From Pelagibius litoralis (GTDB taxonomy: Bacteria; Pseudomonadota; Alphaproteobacteria; Kiloniellales; Kiloniellaceae), in the NCBI RefSeq assembly GCF_011683915.1, contig NZ_JAAQPH010000015.1, positions 113,507 to 177,506 of the forward strand: a stretch of 64,000 nt of DNA. Direction: 5' to 3'. The notes under the pieces are model-generated. The model was not told where the DNA came from. It saw only the letters and a list, made by a program, of their open reading frames with translations, and did no database searches. Below, piece by piece: positions 34,474-43,202 of this stretch. How positions within the stretch are numbered: the stretch's first letter is position 1; the number at the start of each line of letters is the position of its first letter. The translations under genes were made by a program, and so were the position numbers.

Positions 34474-35247
34474 TCACCTTTTGACCGGTTTGCGCCTCGT
34501 CTTCTTTGCGGGGTGTCTTTCGGCCAGGGGAGGAGCGGCTGCTTCTTCCAGTGCTTTGACGACATCGCCATAGGTTTCCAGCGCGGCCTCGCCTTTGGGC
34601 GAAAGCTCGTAGATGCCGCGTTCGATCCTTTGGAACCAGCCGTAGACATCGCGCTGCAGGATTTTCGGCGCTTGGGCGCTGCCGGTCCTCGTGACCTCCG
34701 AGACCTTGGTTGCGCCCTGGCGTTGCAGCACGACGGCGCAGCGCAGGGCGTTTTGGCGATAGGCGGTGACGATGGGCCGGCGGGTCATGCCCCCGGTGTT
34801 GGGGTCGCCGACCCGGTGGGCGAATTCTTTCAGCAGCAGGCCCTGGCGCTTGCGGTTTGGGCGCGGTTGGTAGGGCAGGGGGTCGAGCAGCGGTTCCACC
34901 AGGGGCGGTTTTTCCTCGCCTCCCTCATGGACTGCCAGCAGGCCCAGGCCGAGGCGGCGGCAGAGCTTCAGGATGCCCCGGCGCTCACGCCGCCACAGGC
35001 TGTTGCGGGCCGGCTGCTCTGCGACGGCAACGGCCAGATAAACATGGTCGCTGAGTGCCAGGCGGTCGATGCCCTGCAGGATGAGAGGCAGGGTAAAGCC
35101 GGTTTTCAACTCGACGACAACGGGGGGTTCGGCGCCGCGGCGGGCGACCAGGTCGCAACCGCGGACTTCCGCCTTTACCTCATAGCCCTGGCCTTCGAAG
35201 AAGGCCTTCACCGGGGCATAGAGATCCTCTTCGCTTTCGAATCGCAC
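34474..35247 (-). CDS. DUF2161 PD-(D/E)XK-like protein
   Basis: A 257-residue protein of the DUF2161 family, which has a PD-(D/E)XK nuclease-like core. Features are an N-terminal Asp/Glu-rich helix (SEEDLYAPVKAFFEGQGY), a catalytic-looking strand EVRGCDLVARRG then VVVELKTGF (the Asp and E-x-K) near residues 25-50, and a basic C-terminal tail (KTRRKPVKR). The start is GTG at 35247, because the open frame upstream of it has no family match. Its cellular role is unknown. A rhodanese gene lies 29 bases upstream on the same strand. Confidence 0.85.
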   Translation of the reverse strand: MRFESEEDLYAPVKAFFEGQGYEVKAEVRGCDLVARRGAEPPVVVELKTGFTLPLILQGIDRLALSDHVYLAVAVAEQPARNSLWRRERRGILKLCRRLGLGLLAVHEGGEEKPPLVEPLLDPLPYQPRPNRKRQGLLLKEFAHRVGDPNTGGMTRRPIVTAYRQNALRCAVVLQRQGATKVSEVTRTGSAQAPKILQRDVYGWFQRIERGIYELSPKGEAALETYGDVVKALEEAAAPPLAERHPAKKTRRKPVKR

Positions 35248-35276
35248 GGGCCGGAGTTTAACGCCCGTCCGGGGCG

Positions 35277-35807
35277 CTAGGCCAGGACGCGGCGGTTCCA
35301 GGGCATCAAACCCAGCAGAGTCGCCATCGCGCAGGTGCCGGAGAGGCCGGCGAAGGTGAGCCCGGCACCGACAAAGCCGGAGAGCGCGAAGAACCAGGGC
35401 GACACCGCGAAGCCCAGGATCACGCCGATCAGCACCATCATTCCGGCGGTCATCTGCACCTGGCGCTGGATCGAGATCGGCATCTTGCGGTTCACGATCG
35501 TCTGCAGGCCGGCTTTCTTCCAACCGGCCAGACCCCCATTGAGTTGATAGACCTCGGCGAAGGCGGTGCCGAGAATGTGCGGTGCCGCCTCAGCGGTGCG
35601 CGCGCCGCTGGCGCAGTGGAAGATCGCCACCTTGTCGTGCTCTTCGGGGAAGTCTGCTGCGTCGAAACCGGACAGCGGCACATGGTGCGCGCTGGGCACG
35701 TGCTCGCGTGCGAACTCGTCACTCTCGCGGATGTCGACCAGGATTGCCTTGCCGCTATCCAACAAGGTCGCGGCTTCTCCGGCGCTGATTTTGTTCAAGG
35801 CGGTCAT
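35277..35807 (-). CDS. Rhodanese-DUF2892 membrane protein (YgaP-like)
   Basis: A 176-residue protein with an N-terminal rhodanese domain (residues 5-105; the active-site loop HCASGART contains Cys 65) and a C-terminal DUF2892 region with two membrane spans from ~115 (NRKMPISIQRQVQMTAGMMV). This is the YgaP layout: a membrane-anchored sulfurtransferase facing the cytoplasm. ATG 35807 has GAGGAGTT upstream. It directly follows the bigR-type regulator (17 bases) and shares the locus with a persulfide-dioxygenase-like gene, so its likely role is handling sulfane sulfur from sulfide oxidation. Confidence 0.92.
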   Translation of the reverse strand: MTALNKISAGEAATLLDSGKAILVDIRESDEFAREHVPSAHHVPLSGFDAADFPEEHDKVAIFHCASGARTAEAAPHILGTAFAEVYQLNGGLAGWKKAGLQTIVNRKMPISIQRQVQMTAGMMVLIGVILGFAVSPWFFALSGFVGAGLTFAGLSGTCAMATLLGLMPWNRRVLA

Positions 35808-35824
35808 TTGTAAACTCCTCTTGG

Positions 35825-36142
35825 TCAGGCGAGCACTGTCTGTTGGGCAGGGGCGCAGTACAACTCGTAGAGCAGGGTGATTACGGCGCGTGCCTCGCGG
35901 CCGCTCAGACGGTAGTGGATCGAACGCCCATCGCGCCGCGCCGCAACCAGTCCGTCCTTGCGCAGCAGTGCCAACTGCTGGGAGACGGCGGCCTGCCGGA
36001 GGCCGAGATCTTCGGCCAGCCGGCCGACGGTCTTCTCTTCCCCGGCGAGCTGGCAGAGAATCATCAGGCGGTTCTCGCTGGACAGCGCCTTCATGAGATC
36101 CGCCGCCCGGGTCGCGGAGGTCTGCATTTCCATTGTATTCAT
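35825..36142 (-). CDS. bigR: BigR/SqrR-type ArsR-family persulfide-sensing repressor
   Basis: A 105-residue winged-helix ArsR-family repressor. It has just two Cys, C30 in the RLMILCQL helix and C96 in the C-terminal YELYCAP helix, at the places where BigR and SqrR form a polysulfide bridge in response to sulfane sulfur. The recognition helix is VSQQLALLRKDG near residue 53. ATG 36142 is used; an in-frame ATG at 36133 would be three codons shorter. It is divergent from the persulfide dioxygenase gene, with a 27-bp palindrome between them, and is followed by the rhodanese gene. Confidence 0.9.
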   Translation of the reverse strand: MNTMEMQTSATRAADLMKALSSENRLMILCQLAGEEKTVGRLAEDLGLRQAAVSQQLALLRKDGLVAARRDGRSIHYRLSGREARAVITLLYELYCAPAQQTVLA

Positions 36143-36147
36143 AATTG

Positions 36148-36174
36148 CAGATATATGAATATATATGATATCTG
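36148..36174. promoter_or_regulatory. AT-rich palindrome, candidate BigR operator
   Basis: CAGATAT and its exact complement ATATCTG flank 13 AT-rich bases, 6 bases upstream of the repressor ATG and 126 bases upstream of the divergent persulfide dioxygenase gene. The location and AT-rich half sites fit the inverted repeats bound by BigR-type repressors. Confidence 0.65.
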
Positions 36175-36299
36175 TCAAGGACGGCATCTTTGATGGGCCT
36201 GTCTTTTTTGGCGGGATTGCACTGCAAGGGTTGGGCAGGCTAAGGATGGACAGCAGGTTGGTCCTGCCAACAGGCTGGTTTTAGGGGAGCGCGCCAGGG

Positions 36300-37205
36300 A
36301 TGAAGGAAAACGAGGGTGCCGCGTCGACAACCGACGCCATGGCCAGGCCGGCAGTCGAGGCCTTCTTCGATGAGGCCACGTTCACAGTCAGCTATGTGGT
36401 TGCCGATCCCGCCAGCGGCCGGGCGGCGATCATCGATTCCGTCCTCGACTACGATCCCAAATCGGGCCGCAGCGCGACCGGCTCCGCCGACCGGGTGATC
36501 GCCTTCGTTGAGAAGAACGGCCTCGGCGTCGACTGGATACTGGAAACCCATGTGCATGCCGACCATCTCTCGGCCGCGCCCTATTTGAAAAAGCACCTGG
36601 GCGGCAGGATCGGCATCGGGGCACAGGTCTGCCGGGTGCAGGAAGCCTTCAAGACAGTCTATAATCTGAAAGACGACTTCGCCGCCGACGGCAGCCAGTT
36701 CGATTATCTGTTTCGCGACGACGAGACCTTTGCCATCGGCGGCCTGCAGGCGCGGGTGATGGCGACGCCCGGTCATACGCCGGCCTGCATCACATACCTG
36801 ATCGGCGATGCCGCCTTTGTCGGCGACACACTTTTCATGCCGGACTACGGCTCGGCGCGAACCGACTTTCCCGGCGGCGACGCGCGCCAGCTCTATCACT
36901 CGGTAAAGCGCATCCTCTCCCTGCCCAGCGAGACGCGCCTCTTCCTCTGCCACGACTACAAGGCGCCGGGCCGCGACGTCTTTGCCTGGGAAACGACGGT
37001 AGCCGAGCAGCGCAGCATGAATATCCATATGCGCGATGGAATCAGCGAGGCGGATTTCGTGGCCCTTCGGGAAGGCCGCGATGCCGGGTTGTCGATGCCC
37101 GTGCTGCTGTTACCGGCGGTGCAGGTAAACATGCGCGCCGGCCAGTTCCCTCCGCCGGAGGACAACGGGGTTTCCTACCTGAAGATCCCGGTGAACGGGG
37201 TCTGA
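36300..37205 (+). CDS. Persulfide dioxygenase-like MBL-fold protein (ETHE1/Blh type)
   Basis: A 301-residue metallo-beta-lactamase-fold protein of the ETHE1/Blh class. The metal motif THVHADHL (H84, H86, D88, H89) is followed by H159 in TPGHTP, D176 in FVGDTLF and H218 in LCHDYK. H84, H159 and D176 correspond to the two-His-one-carboxylate iron site of ETHE1, which oxidises glutathione persulfide to sulfite. ATG 36300 has GGGGAGCGCGCCAGGG upstream. It is divergent from the BigR-type gene and is probably repressed by it until sulfide appears. Together with the rhodanese it makes a compact detoxification module. Confidence 0.92.
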   Translation: MKENEGAASTTDAMARPAVEAFFDEATFTVSYVVADPASGRAAIIDSVLDYDPKSGRSATGSADRVIAFVEKNGLGVDWILETHVHADHLSAAPYLKKHLGGRIGIGAQVCRVQEAFKTVYNLKDDFAADGSQFDYLFRDDETFAIGGLQARVMATPGHTPACITYLIGDAAFVGDTLFMPDYGSARTDFPGGDARQLYHSVKRILSLPSETRLFLCHDYKAPGRDVFAWETTVAEQRSMNIHMRDGISEADFVALREGRDAGLSMPVLLLPAVQVNMRAGQFPPPEDNGVSYLKIPVNGV

Positions 37206-37234
37206 CGGCTGCCGGGCTATCGTCGCAAACAGCC

Positions 37235-38161
37235 TTAGGCCGGGATAATCGCGCCCTTGGTCTGGATGACGCGGGCGGCCAGGCGATGGCCGGCTTGGGC
37301 AGCCTCCTGCGGACTGGCGCCGGTCAGGCGATGCGCCAGGTAACCGCCGTTGAAGGAATCGCCGGCGGCGGTGGTATCGACCGGCCGTGCCACGGTTTCA
37401 CCGGCTACCCGGCTCTGCTCCCCCTTCAGGCTGATCAGGCAGGGTGCGCCGCCGCACTTCACCACCACTTCGCTCACCCCCAGGCCGTGCAGGCGCGCGG
37501 CCGTGGCCTTGGGGGAGGTATCGTCGAACAGGGCGGCTTCGTCTTCGTGGGTCGGCAGCGCGATGTCGGCCAGAGAGACCGTTCGGCGCACGGCGTCCTG
37601 CGCTTCGGTCCGGTCATTCCACAGACGGGGCCGGTAGTTGGTATCGAAGGCGATACGGCTGCCACCTTTGCGCAAGCCCTGAAGCAGTTCATAGAGCCGC
37701 TCACGGCTGGCGTCGTCGAGAATGCCGAGGGTGATGCCGGAGAGATAGATGAGGTCGAAACCGGTGAGGGTCTCGGCGAGGCGGGCGGCTGAATCGGTCT
37801 GCAACAAGTCCCGTGCCGCCGCCGCACTGCGCCAGTAGTGAAAGGTCCGCTCGCCCTCGGCATCGGTGCGGATCACGTAGAGCCCCGGCAGCTTGCCGGG
37901 CAGGCGGGCCACCATGTCGGTCTTAAGCCCCTCTGATTGCCAGGCCGCAATCATCTCGGTGCTGAAGGGATCGTCGCCCAAGGCGGTGACGTAGTGGACC
38001 TCGCCGGTCCCGGCGGGCAGGGAGCGGGCGAGATAGACCGCCGTGTTCAGACTGTCGCCGCCGAAGGTACGGTGCATCGCGCCGGCCTTGCCGGCAACGC
38101 CTTGCGTTGCCCTTTCCGAGAACTCGATCATGCACTCGCCCAGGCTTGCGATCCGCAACAT
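37235..38161 (-). CDS. 2-keto-3-deoxygluconate kinase-like PfkB sugar kinase
   Basis: A 308-residue PfkB-family kinase whose spacing fits 2-dehydro-3-deoxygluconokinase: LGECMIEFSER at the start, FGGDSLNTAVYLAR near residue 33, the LPTHEDEAALF block near residue 200, and DTTAAGDSFNGGYLA near residue 262 with the catalytic Asp. It would phosphorylate a 2-keto-3-deoxy sugar acid before aldol cleavage. No KDPG aldolase or uronate genes lie next to it. ATG 38161 is well placed. It is convergent with the persulfide dioxygenase gene, 29 bases away. Confidence 0.88.
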   Translation of the reverse strand: MLRIASLGECMIEFSERATQGVAGKAGAMHRTFGGDSLNTAVYLARSLPAGTGEVHYVTALGDDPFSTEMIAAWQSEGLKTDMVARLPGKLPGLYVIRTDAEGERTFHYWRSAAAARDLLQTDSAARLAETLTGFDLIYLSGITLGILDDASRERLYELLQGLRKGGSRIAFDTNYRPRLWNDRTEAQDAVRRTVSLADIALPTHEDEAALFDDTSPKATAARLHGLGVSEVVVKCGGAPCLISLKGEQSRVAGETVARPVDTTAAGDSFNGGYLAHRLTGASPQEAAQAGHRLAARVIQTKGAIIPA

Positions 38162-38297
38162 GGTATGTCTCGCCGTTGTCCAATAAGGTTCCGCCGCACA
38201 CCGGGGGTGGCGTGCGGCGGACTAGGCAATAGCGGCTGGGGGGCAAGGCGGCAAGCCTGCCGATCCCAATGCCAAGGTAATCGGCGGTGAAGGGCCC

Positions 38298-38507
38298 TCA
38301 GGCGGCCTGCCGTTCTTTCGGGGTGGTGGGGCTCAGGCGCTCTTTGCCCAGGGCGACGGCGGCCCTGACATCCGCGCCGGTCAAACCGTCGCGGCGCAGC
38401 AGCGATGTGACGACGGGGTCGCCAAGCAGATCGTCGACCCGCGGCTCGCCATAGATCCAGGCGGAAGCCGGGCCGGTTTTGCGGGAGGCTGCAAAGAGTT
38501 TGGTCAT
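38298..38507 (-). CDS. Small conserved-looking cytosolic protein
   Basis: A 69-residue protein with GGAAAGGTAGTCTGA ahead of its ATG, good evidence of translation. It contains the pattern SAWIYGEPRVDDLLGDPVV followed by SLLRRDGL, found in short proteins of Rhodospirillales-type bacteria as far as I recall; the role is unknown. There is no signal peptide or membrane span. It stands alone between the sugar kinase and a long non-coding stretch. Confidence 0.65.
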   Translation of the reverse strand: MTKLFAASRKTGPASAWIYGEPRVDDLLGDPVVTSLLRRDGLTGADVRAAVALGKERLSPTTPKERQAA

Positions 38508-39090
38508 TCAGACTACCTTTCCGAAAGTTGTAGGCCTTTGAAGTGATACGCCCAGAACCGATACAACCGCTCCGGGCGAGGCTTCCCGCATCTGCCCCTT
38601 ACGCCATATTGGACCGTAGGTATGAGAATGATCTGACCTATTTGTGACAATTCAGCCATCACAGCAGATTGTTAGGCCGACTGCCTGAGCTTTTAGACGA
38701 GCAATCGTTAATAGAACGTAACCGGGCTAATTCGCCGAGGTGCCAGGCGACGGATCGCGCGGCTGACTGGTCATCCAAAGGCTCGCTACAGGCCTCTGTG
38801 ACAGGATTGTCATGTTGCGGACAAAACTCCCTAACAAAAGGGGGGTAACCTCCGAATCGTTGCAGTCGCCCATTGAGCTTTCTTCAGGTTTCTGCGGTTT
38901 CGGAAGGATGGCGGGTTATTTCCTCGTCAGACCGCCCGCGATTGTCGAGCGAGGTACTTTGCTCATCTCATTCCGCATCGCTGGGCGCTGCGACGGCAGA
39001 GTGTTGCGACGAGCGAGTTCCGAGTTCCGGTTTACCCCCAAACCGGGATGCCTCATCGGAACGCCTGGCGGCTTCCTGGCCGCTGGGCAT
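38508..39090. other. Non-coding region upstream of the nucleoside locus
   Basis: About 580 bases with no well-supported gene. Short open frames (for example 38812-39111 plus) lack ribosome-binding sequences and any known motif. This stretch may hold the promoter and 5' leader of the nucleoside operon, the structured end of which is listed separately. Confidence 0.5.
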
Positions 39091-39092
39091 CC

Positions 39093-39201
39093 GGCCCGGG
39101 GCCCCGTTTAAGATCTCTCGGGATCTGGGGCCTCACAGTGGTTTAGATCCCTAGCCAACTTGGCCGGGCCCCCAGTCCCTGGGAGGCCCGGCACTTTTTT
39201 G
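39093..39201 (+). promoter_or_regulatory. Structured leader with terminator, candidate attenuator or riboswitch
   Basis: The leader ends in a strong intrinsic terminator: a 13-bp stem (39163-39175 with 39179-39192, one bulged A) and loop TCC, then ACTTTTTT. Upstream, GGCCCGG (39093-39099) can pair with CCGGGCC (39164-39170) of the terminator arm, giving an antiterminator. GGGATCT (39120-39126) can pair with AGATCCC (39145-39151) or with AGATC (39111-39115), and GGCCCC (39100-39105) with GGGGCC (39127-39132). Mutually exclusive stems of this kind fit an RNA switch 160 bases upstream of the nucleoside transporter operon. No known riboswitch class was recognised. Confidence 0.6.
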
Positions 39202-39360
39202 TGCGCGCGCTGCAGGCGCCGGCGGGCCAATTTCAACTGGCGCTTCTGGGTGATCATGGTAGCGTAGCTTCCTATACGCAGCAGTTTCGGGGGCCTTCCC
39301 GGGCTGTACACCGCATTGCGGAATGAAGCGAAAAAACAAGAACTCAGGCGAGGCATCTTC

Positions 39361-40356
39361 ATGATACGCACATTCACAGCCGCAGCAGCGGCCCTGCTTC
39401 TTTCCACCTCGGTTGCCAGCGCCGCAGAGATAGATCCTGCGGTGGTCTTCGACATGGGTGGCAAGTTCGACAAGTCCTTCAACGAGGGCGTCTTCAACGG
39501 CGTCGAAAAATTCAAGAAGGAGACCGGCATCTCCTATCGCGAATTTGAGGTTACCAACGAAACACAGCGCGAACAGGCGCTCCGGCGGATGGCCCAGCGC
39601 GGCGCCGACCCGGTTGTCGGTGTCGGCTTTGCCCAGGCGCCGGCCATTGAAAAGGTGGCCAAGGAGTTTCCCGACACGCGCTTTGCCATCATCGATGCGG
39701 TGGTCGATCTGCCCAACGTCCGCTCGGTGGTCTTCAAGGAGCACGAGGGTTCCTTTCTGGTCGGCATGATCGCAGCCCTGAAATCGGAGTCCGGCAAGGT
39801 GGGCTTCGTCGGCGGCATGGACATCCCGCTGATCCGCAAGTTTGCCTGCGGTTACGAACAGGGTGCCAAGCATGTGAACGGCAGTGCCGAGGTGCTGCAG
39901 AATATGACCGGGACGACACCGGCCGCCTGGAACGACCCGACCCGCGGTTCGGAGTTGGCGAAGAGCCAGTTCGGTCGCGGTGTTGATGTTGTCTACGCGG
40001 CCGCCGGCGGCACCGGGATCGGCGTCTATCAGACGGCCAAGGACAGCGGCAAGCTGGCCATCGGTGTGGACTCCAATCAGAATCACCTGCAGCCTGGTAC
40101 CATGCTGACCTCGATGCTGAAGCGTGTCGACGTGGCCGCCTATAATGCCTTTAAAGATGCCAACGACGGTAACTGGAGCGCCGGCATACAGGTTCTCGGT
40201 CTGGCTGAGGACGGCGTCGGTTGGGCCCTTGACGAGAACAACAAGGACCTGATCTCGGCGGATATAATGGCCGCGGTCGAAGCTGCTTCGGCTGACATCG
40301 TTGCCGGAAAGCTCTCCGTGCACGACTACATGAGTGACAACAGCTGCACCTACTAA
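39361..40356 (+). CDS. BMP/Med-family nucleoside-binding protein
   Basis: A 331-residue periplasmic binding protein with a Sec signal peptide (cleavage after SVASA near residue 22) and no lipobox. It belongs to the BMP/PnrA family, whose members bind purine nucleosides. Characteristic segments are VFDMGGKFDKSFNEGVFNG near residue 28, a Gly-rich VGVGFAQAP near residue 98, and DVVYAAAGGTGIGVYQ near residue 205. The ABC ATPase and two permeases of the same transport class follow. ATG 39361 has AGGCGAGG upstream. It supplies substrate to an importer that feeds the nucleoside-degrading enzymes downstream. Confidence 0.92.
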   Translation: MIRTFTAAAAALLLSTSVASAAEIDPAVVFDMGGKFDKSFNEGVFNGVEKFKKETGISYREFEVTNETQREQALRRMAQRGADPVVGVGFAQAPAIEKVAKEFPDTRFAIIDAVVDLPNVRSVVFKEHEGSFLVGMIAALKSESGKVGFVGGMDIPLIRKFACGYEQGAKHVNGSAEVLQNMTGTTPAAWNDPTRGSELAKSQFGRGVDVVYAAAGGTGIGVYQTAKDSGKLAIGVDSNQNHLQPGTMLTSMLKRVDVAAYNAFKDANDGNWSAGIQVLGLAEDGVGWALDENNKDLISADIMAAVEAASADIVAGKLSVHDYMSDNSCTY

Positions 40357-40470
40357 GCGCCGTCTTCGGCTTGGAACTGGGCCCAGGCCCGGGCCGGATC
40401 GTCGTTTCGGTAGCTTTTGAAGCTACTGTCGCGGCTCCGGCCCGGGCTGTGGCCGGCGCGGGATCTTCCT

Positions 40471-42069
40471 TTGTCTGATCCACGACCACGACAGCAAGAT
40501 GGCGCCGATCGGCCGGCATCGGAGGCGCAAAGCCCTCCGGCGATCGAACTGCGCGACATCGACAAATCCTTCGGACCGGTCCGGGCGAACAAGAACGTCT
40601 GCCTCAGCGTCCGGCCGGGGGCGATTCACGGCATCATCGGGGAGAACGGGGCCGGCAAGTCGACCCTGATGAGCATTCTCTATGGCTTCTACGAGGCCGA
40701 CAGGGGAGAAATCCTGATCGGCGGCAAGCAGACGCGGATCCGTTCCTCACGCGATGCCATTGCCGCGGGGATCGGCATGGTCCACCAGCACTTCATGCTG
40801 GTAGACAACATGAGCGTGGTGGAGAACATCATGCTGGGTGCCGAGTCCGGGGCCATTCTGACCTCCAGCGTGGCCGCGGCGCGGGCCGAACTGGAACGCC
40901 TGGAGCGGGACTACAATCTGGATGTCGATCCCGATGCCCTGGCGGGGGAATTGCCTGTTGGACAGCAGCAGCGGGTGGAGATCCTGAAAGCGCTCTATCG
41001 CGGCGCCGAGATCCTGATCCTCGATGAACCGACCGGGGTGCTGACGCCCCAGGAAACCGAACAACTGTTCCGCATTCTCGATTCACTGCGCAAGCAGGGG
41101 GTCACCATCGTCCTGATCACCCACAAACTACGGGAGATCATGGCGGTGACGGATGATGTCTCGGTGATGCGGGGGGGTGAGATGATCGCCCATCGCTCGA
41201 CGGCGGAGACCAGTAAAGAAGAACTGGCGGAGTTGATGGTGGGTCGCAAGGTGTTGCTCTCCATCGACAAGCAGGCGCCCCAGGCGGGTGCGACGGTGCT
41301 GGCGGTCGAGGACCTCAGCTTTGTCGACCGCGCCGGTGTGCCGCGCGTCGACAAAGTCAGCTTTGCGGTACGGGCCGGTGAGATCGTCGGGATCGCCGGC
41401 GTTTCCGGCAACGGCCAGAGCGAGCTGCTGGAGCTGCTCTCCGGCATCAAGCCCATCACATCAGGCGGATTTTCGCTGATGGGCGAGCGTTTTTCGGCCG
41501 GCCGTTCCCTGGACCCGGCGGCGATGCGCGACCTGAAGGTCGCCCACGTGCCCGAAGACCGCCTGCGCAGCGGTCTGGTGCGGACTTTCGCCGCCGAGGA
41601 GTCGGCCATCCTGGGCTATCACCGGGACCCGGCCTATACCGGCCGGATTTTCATGGACCGCGATGCGATCCAGCAGGACTGCGCGCGCAAGATGGCCGAT
41701 TTCGATGTGCGGCCGCAAAATCCGAACCTGAAGACCGCGAACTTTTCCGGCGGCAACCAACAGAAGCTGGTGCTGGCGCGCGAGATTTCCCGCGACCCGC
41801 GCCTGCTGCTGGTCGGCCAACCGACCCGCGGCGTGGACATCGGCGCCATCGAGTTCATTCACCGCAACATCGTCTCCATGCGCGATGCCGGTTCGGCGGT
41901 GCTGCTGGTGTCTGTTGAACTGGATGAAATCATGTCGCTCAGCGACCGCATTCTGGTGATGTTCGAGGGGCGCATCGTGGGTGAGGTGCCGGCGCATGAG
42001 GCCAATGAGCGCCTGCTCGGCCTGATGATGGCCAATGCCGCCCCAGAACGCAGCGGGGTGGCGGGGTAA
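40471..42069 (+). CDS. Nucleoside ABC transporter ATPase (NupO/YufO type, tandem domains)
   Basis: A tandem ABC ATPase, 532 residues from TTG 40471. The first half has Walker A GENGAGKST, signature VGQQQR and LILDEPTG; the second has the degenerate P-loop GVSGNGQS, the signature SGGNQQK and LLVGQPTRGVD. This is the two-domain layout of nucleoside and ribose-type importers. There is no ATG near the domain start. A TTG at 40417 lies in a 7-bp hairpin loop and is a less likely start than TTG 40471. The stop overlaps the next permease gene (TAATG). Confidence 0.88.
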   Translation: MSDPRPRQQDGADRPASEAQSPPAIELRDIDKSFGPVRANKNVCLSVRPGAIHGIIGENGAGKSTLMSILYGFYEADRGEILIGGKQTRIRSSRDAIAAGIGMVHQHFMLVDNMSVVENIMLGAESGAILTSSVAAARAELERLERDYNLDVDPDALAGELPVGQQQRVEILKALYRGAEILILDEPTGVLTPQETEQLFRILDSLRKQGVTIVLITHKLREIMAVTDDVSVMRGGEMIAHRSTAETSKEELAELMVGRKVLLSIDKQAPQAGATVLAVEDLSFVDRAGVPRVDKVSFAVRAGEIVGIAGVSGNGQSELLELLSGIKPITSGGFSLMGERFSAGRSLDPAAMRDLKVAHVPEDRLRSGLVRTFAAEESAILGYHRDPAYTGRIFMDRDAIQQDCARKMADFDVRPQNPNLKTANFSGGNQQKLVLAREISRDPRLLLVGQPTRGVDIGAIEFIHRNIVSMRDAGSAVLLVSVELDEIMSLSDRILVMFEGRIVGEVPAHEANERLLGLMMANAAPERSGVAG

Positions 42070-43199
42070 TGGCTGCTGCACCGGGAAAGATCCCCCGCTG
42101 GGTCGACGTTGCGCTGATTCCCTTGGTGAACATCGCGCTCGCCTTCCTCGTTTCCGGCGTCATTCTCTGGACCATCGACGTCAATCCCCTGACGGCTTTG
42201 GAAACCATTCTCTTCGGCGCCTTCGGTTACGACGAGGCGATCGGCTATACGCTCTACTACACCACCAACTTCGTCTTCACCGGCCTGGCGGTCGCGGTGG
42301 CGTTTCACGCCGGGCTCTTCAACATCGGCGGCGAGGGTCAGGCCTATATCGGTGGTCTCGGCGTCGGGCTCGGCATTCTGCTGATGGACAGCAGCCTGCC
42401 GTTCCTGCTCATCCTGCCGATCTCGATCCTGCTGTCCGCCGCTTTCGGTGCCGCCTGGGCGGCGATCCCCGCCTATCTTCAGGCCTACCGCGGTAGCCAT
42501 ATCGTCATCACCACCATCATGTTCAATTTCATCGCGTCGGCGCTGATGGTCTATCTGATGGTGAACGTGCTCATCCAGCCCGGTTCCATGTCGCCGGAAA
42601 GCCGCGAGTTCGCCCCCCAGGGCCAGCTGCCGTTCATGCACGAGGTCTTCGGCTGGTTCGGCCTGGAGGTGACGCGTTCGCCGCTCAACCTTTCAGTGGT
42701 CTGGGCGGCAATCTGCTGCGTTCTGGTCTGGGCTTTCATCTGGCGGACCCGCTGGGGATACGAGATTCGCACCGTCGGCGCCAACGAGACGGCGGGCGTC
42801 TACGCCGGCATCGACCCGCGCCGGGTGATCGTGCTGGCGATGTGCGTCTCCGGTGCGCTGGCCGGCTTTGTCGGTATCAACGAGGTGATGGGCGTGCACC
42901 ACCGCCTGCTGCTGAACTTTACCGCCGGTTATGGCTTTACCGGCATCGCCGTTTCGCTCATGGGCCGCAACCACCCCATCGGGATCGTCCTGGCCAGCCT
43001 GCTGTTCGGGATGCTCTACCAGGGCGGCGCGGAACTCGCCTTTGAGGAGCCGAAGGTCACCCGCGAACTGGTGGTGACGATACAGGGCCTGGTGATCCTC
43101 TTCTCCGGCGCCCTAGCCTACATGATGAAAAGGCCGATCGAGCGGGCCTATCTGCGTATCGCCGGCGGCTTTCAGCGCCCGGCGGAACAGGAGGGCTGA
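42069..43199 (+). CDS. Nucleoside ABC transporter permease (NupP/YufP type)
   Basis: A 376-residue permease with around ten hydrophobic segments, of the family that pairs with BMP-type binding proteins. Visible family segments are FNIGGEGQAYIGGLGVGLG near residue 86, VITTIMFNFIASALMVYLM near residue 148 and TAGYGFTGIAVSLMGRNHP near residue 283. It overlaps the ATPase stop codon by one base and is followed by the second permease after 3 bases, so all three are tightly coupled. Confidence 0.92.
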   Translation: MAAAPGKIPRWVDVALIPLVNIALAFLVSGVILWTIDVNPLTALETILFGAFGYDEAIGYTLYYTTNFVFTGLAVAVAFHAGLFNIGGEGQAYIGGLGVGLGILLMDSSLPFLLILPISILLSAAFGAAWAAIPAYLQAYRGSHIVITTIMFNFIASALMVYLMVNVLIQPGSMSPESREFAPQGQLPFMHEVFGWFGLEVTRSPLNLSVVWAAICCVLVWAFIWRTRWGYEIRTVGANETAGVYAGIDPRRVIVLAMCVSGALAGFVGINEVMGVHHRLLLNFTAGYGFTGIAVSLMGRNHPIGIVLASLLFGMLYQGGAELAFEEPKVTRELVVTIQGLVILFSGALAYMMKRPIERAYLRIAGGFQRPAEQEG

Positions 43200-43202
43200 T
43201 CC

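Noticed and set aside
35808..36227. N-terminal extension of the rhodanese frame
   Set aside because: It overlaps the BigR-type gene in another frame; ATG 35807 has a good ribosome-binding site and begins the rhodanese domain.
38880..38940. Possible signal-recognition-particle RNA (CGGAAGGATGGCGGG)
   Set aside because: Only a GGAA-like loop matches; the surrounding conserved helix sequences of the SRP RNA are absent.
38812..39154. Two overlapping open frames before the nucleoside operon
   Set aside because: Neither has a ribosome-binding sequence, a recognisable motif or plausible composition; the region is better read as a non-coding leader.
39093..39201. Known purine riboswitch
   Set aside because: The conserved TATA, TATGG and CTACC-type junction sequences are missing, so it was listed only as an unclassified leader.
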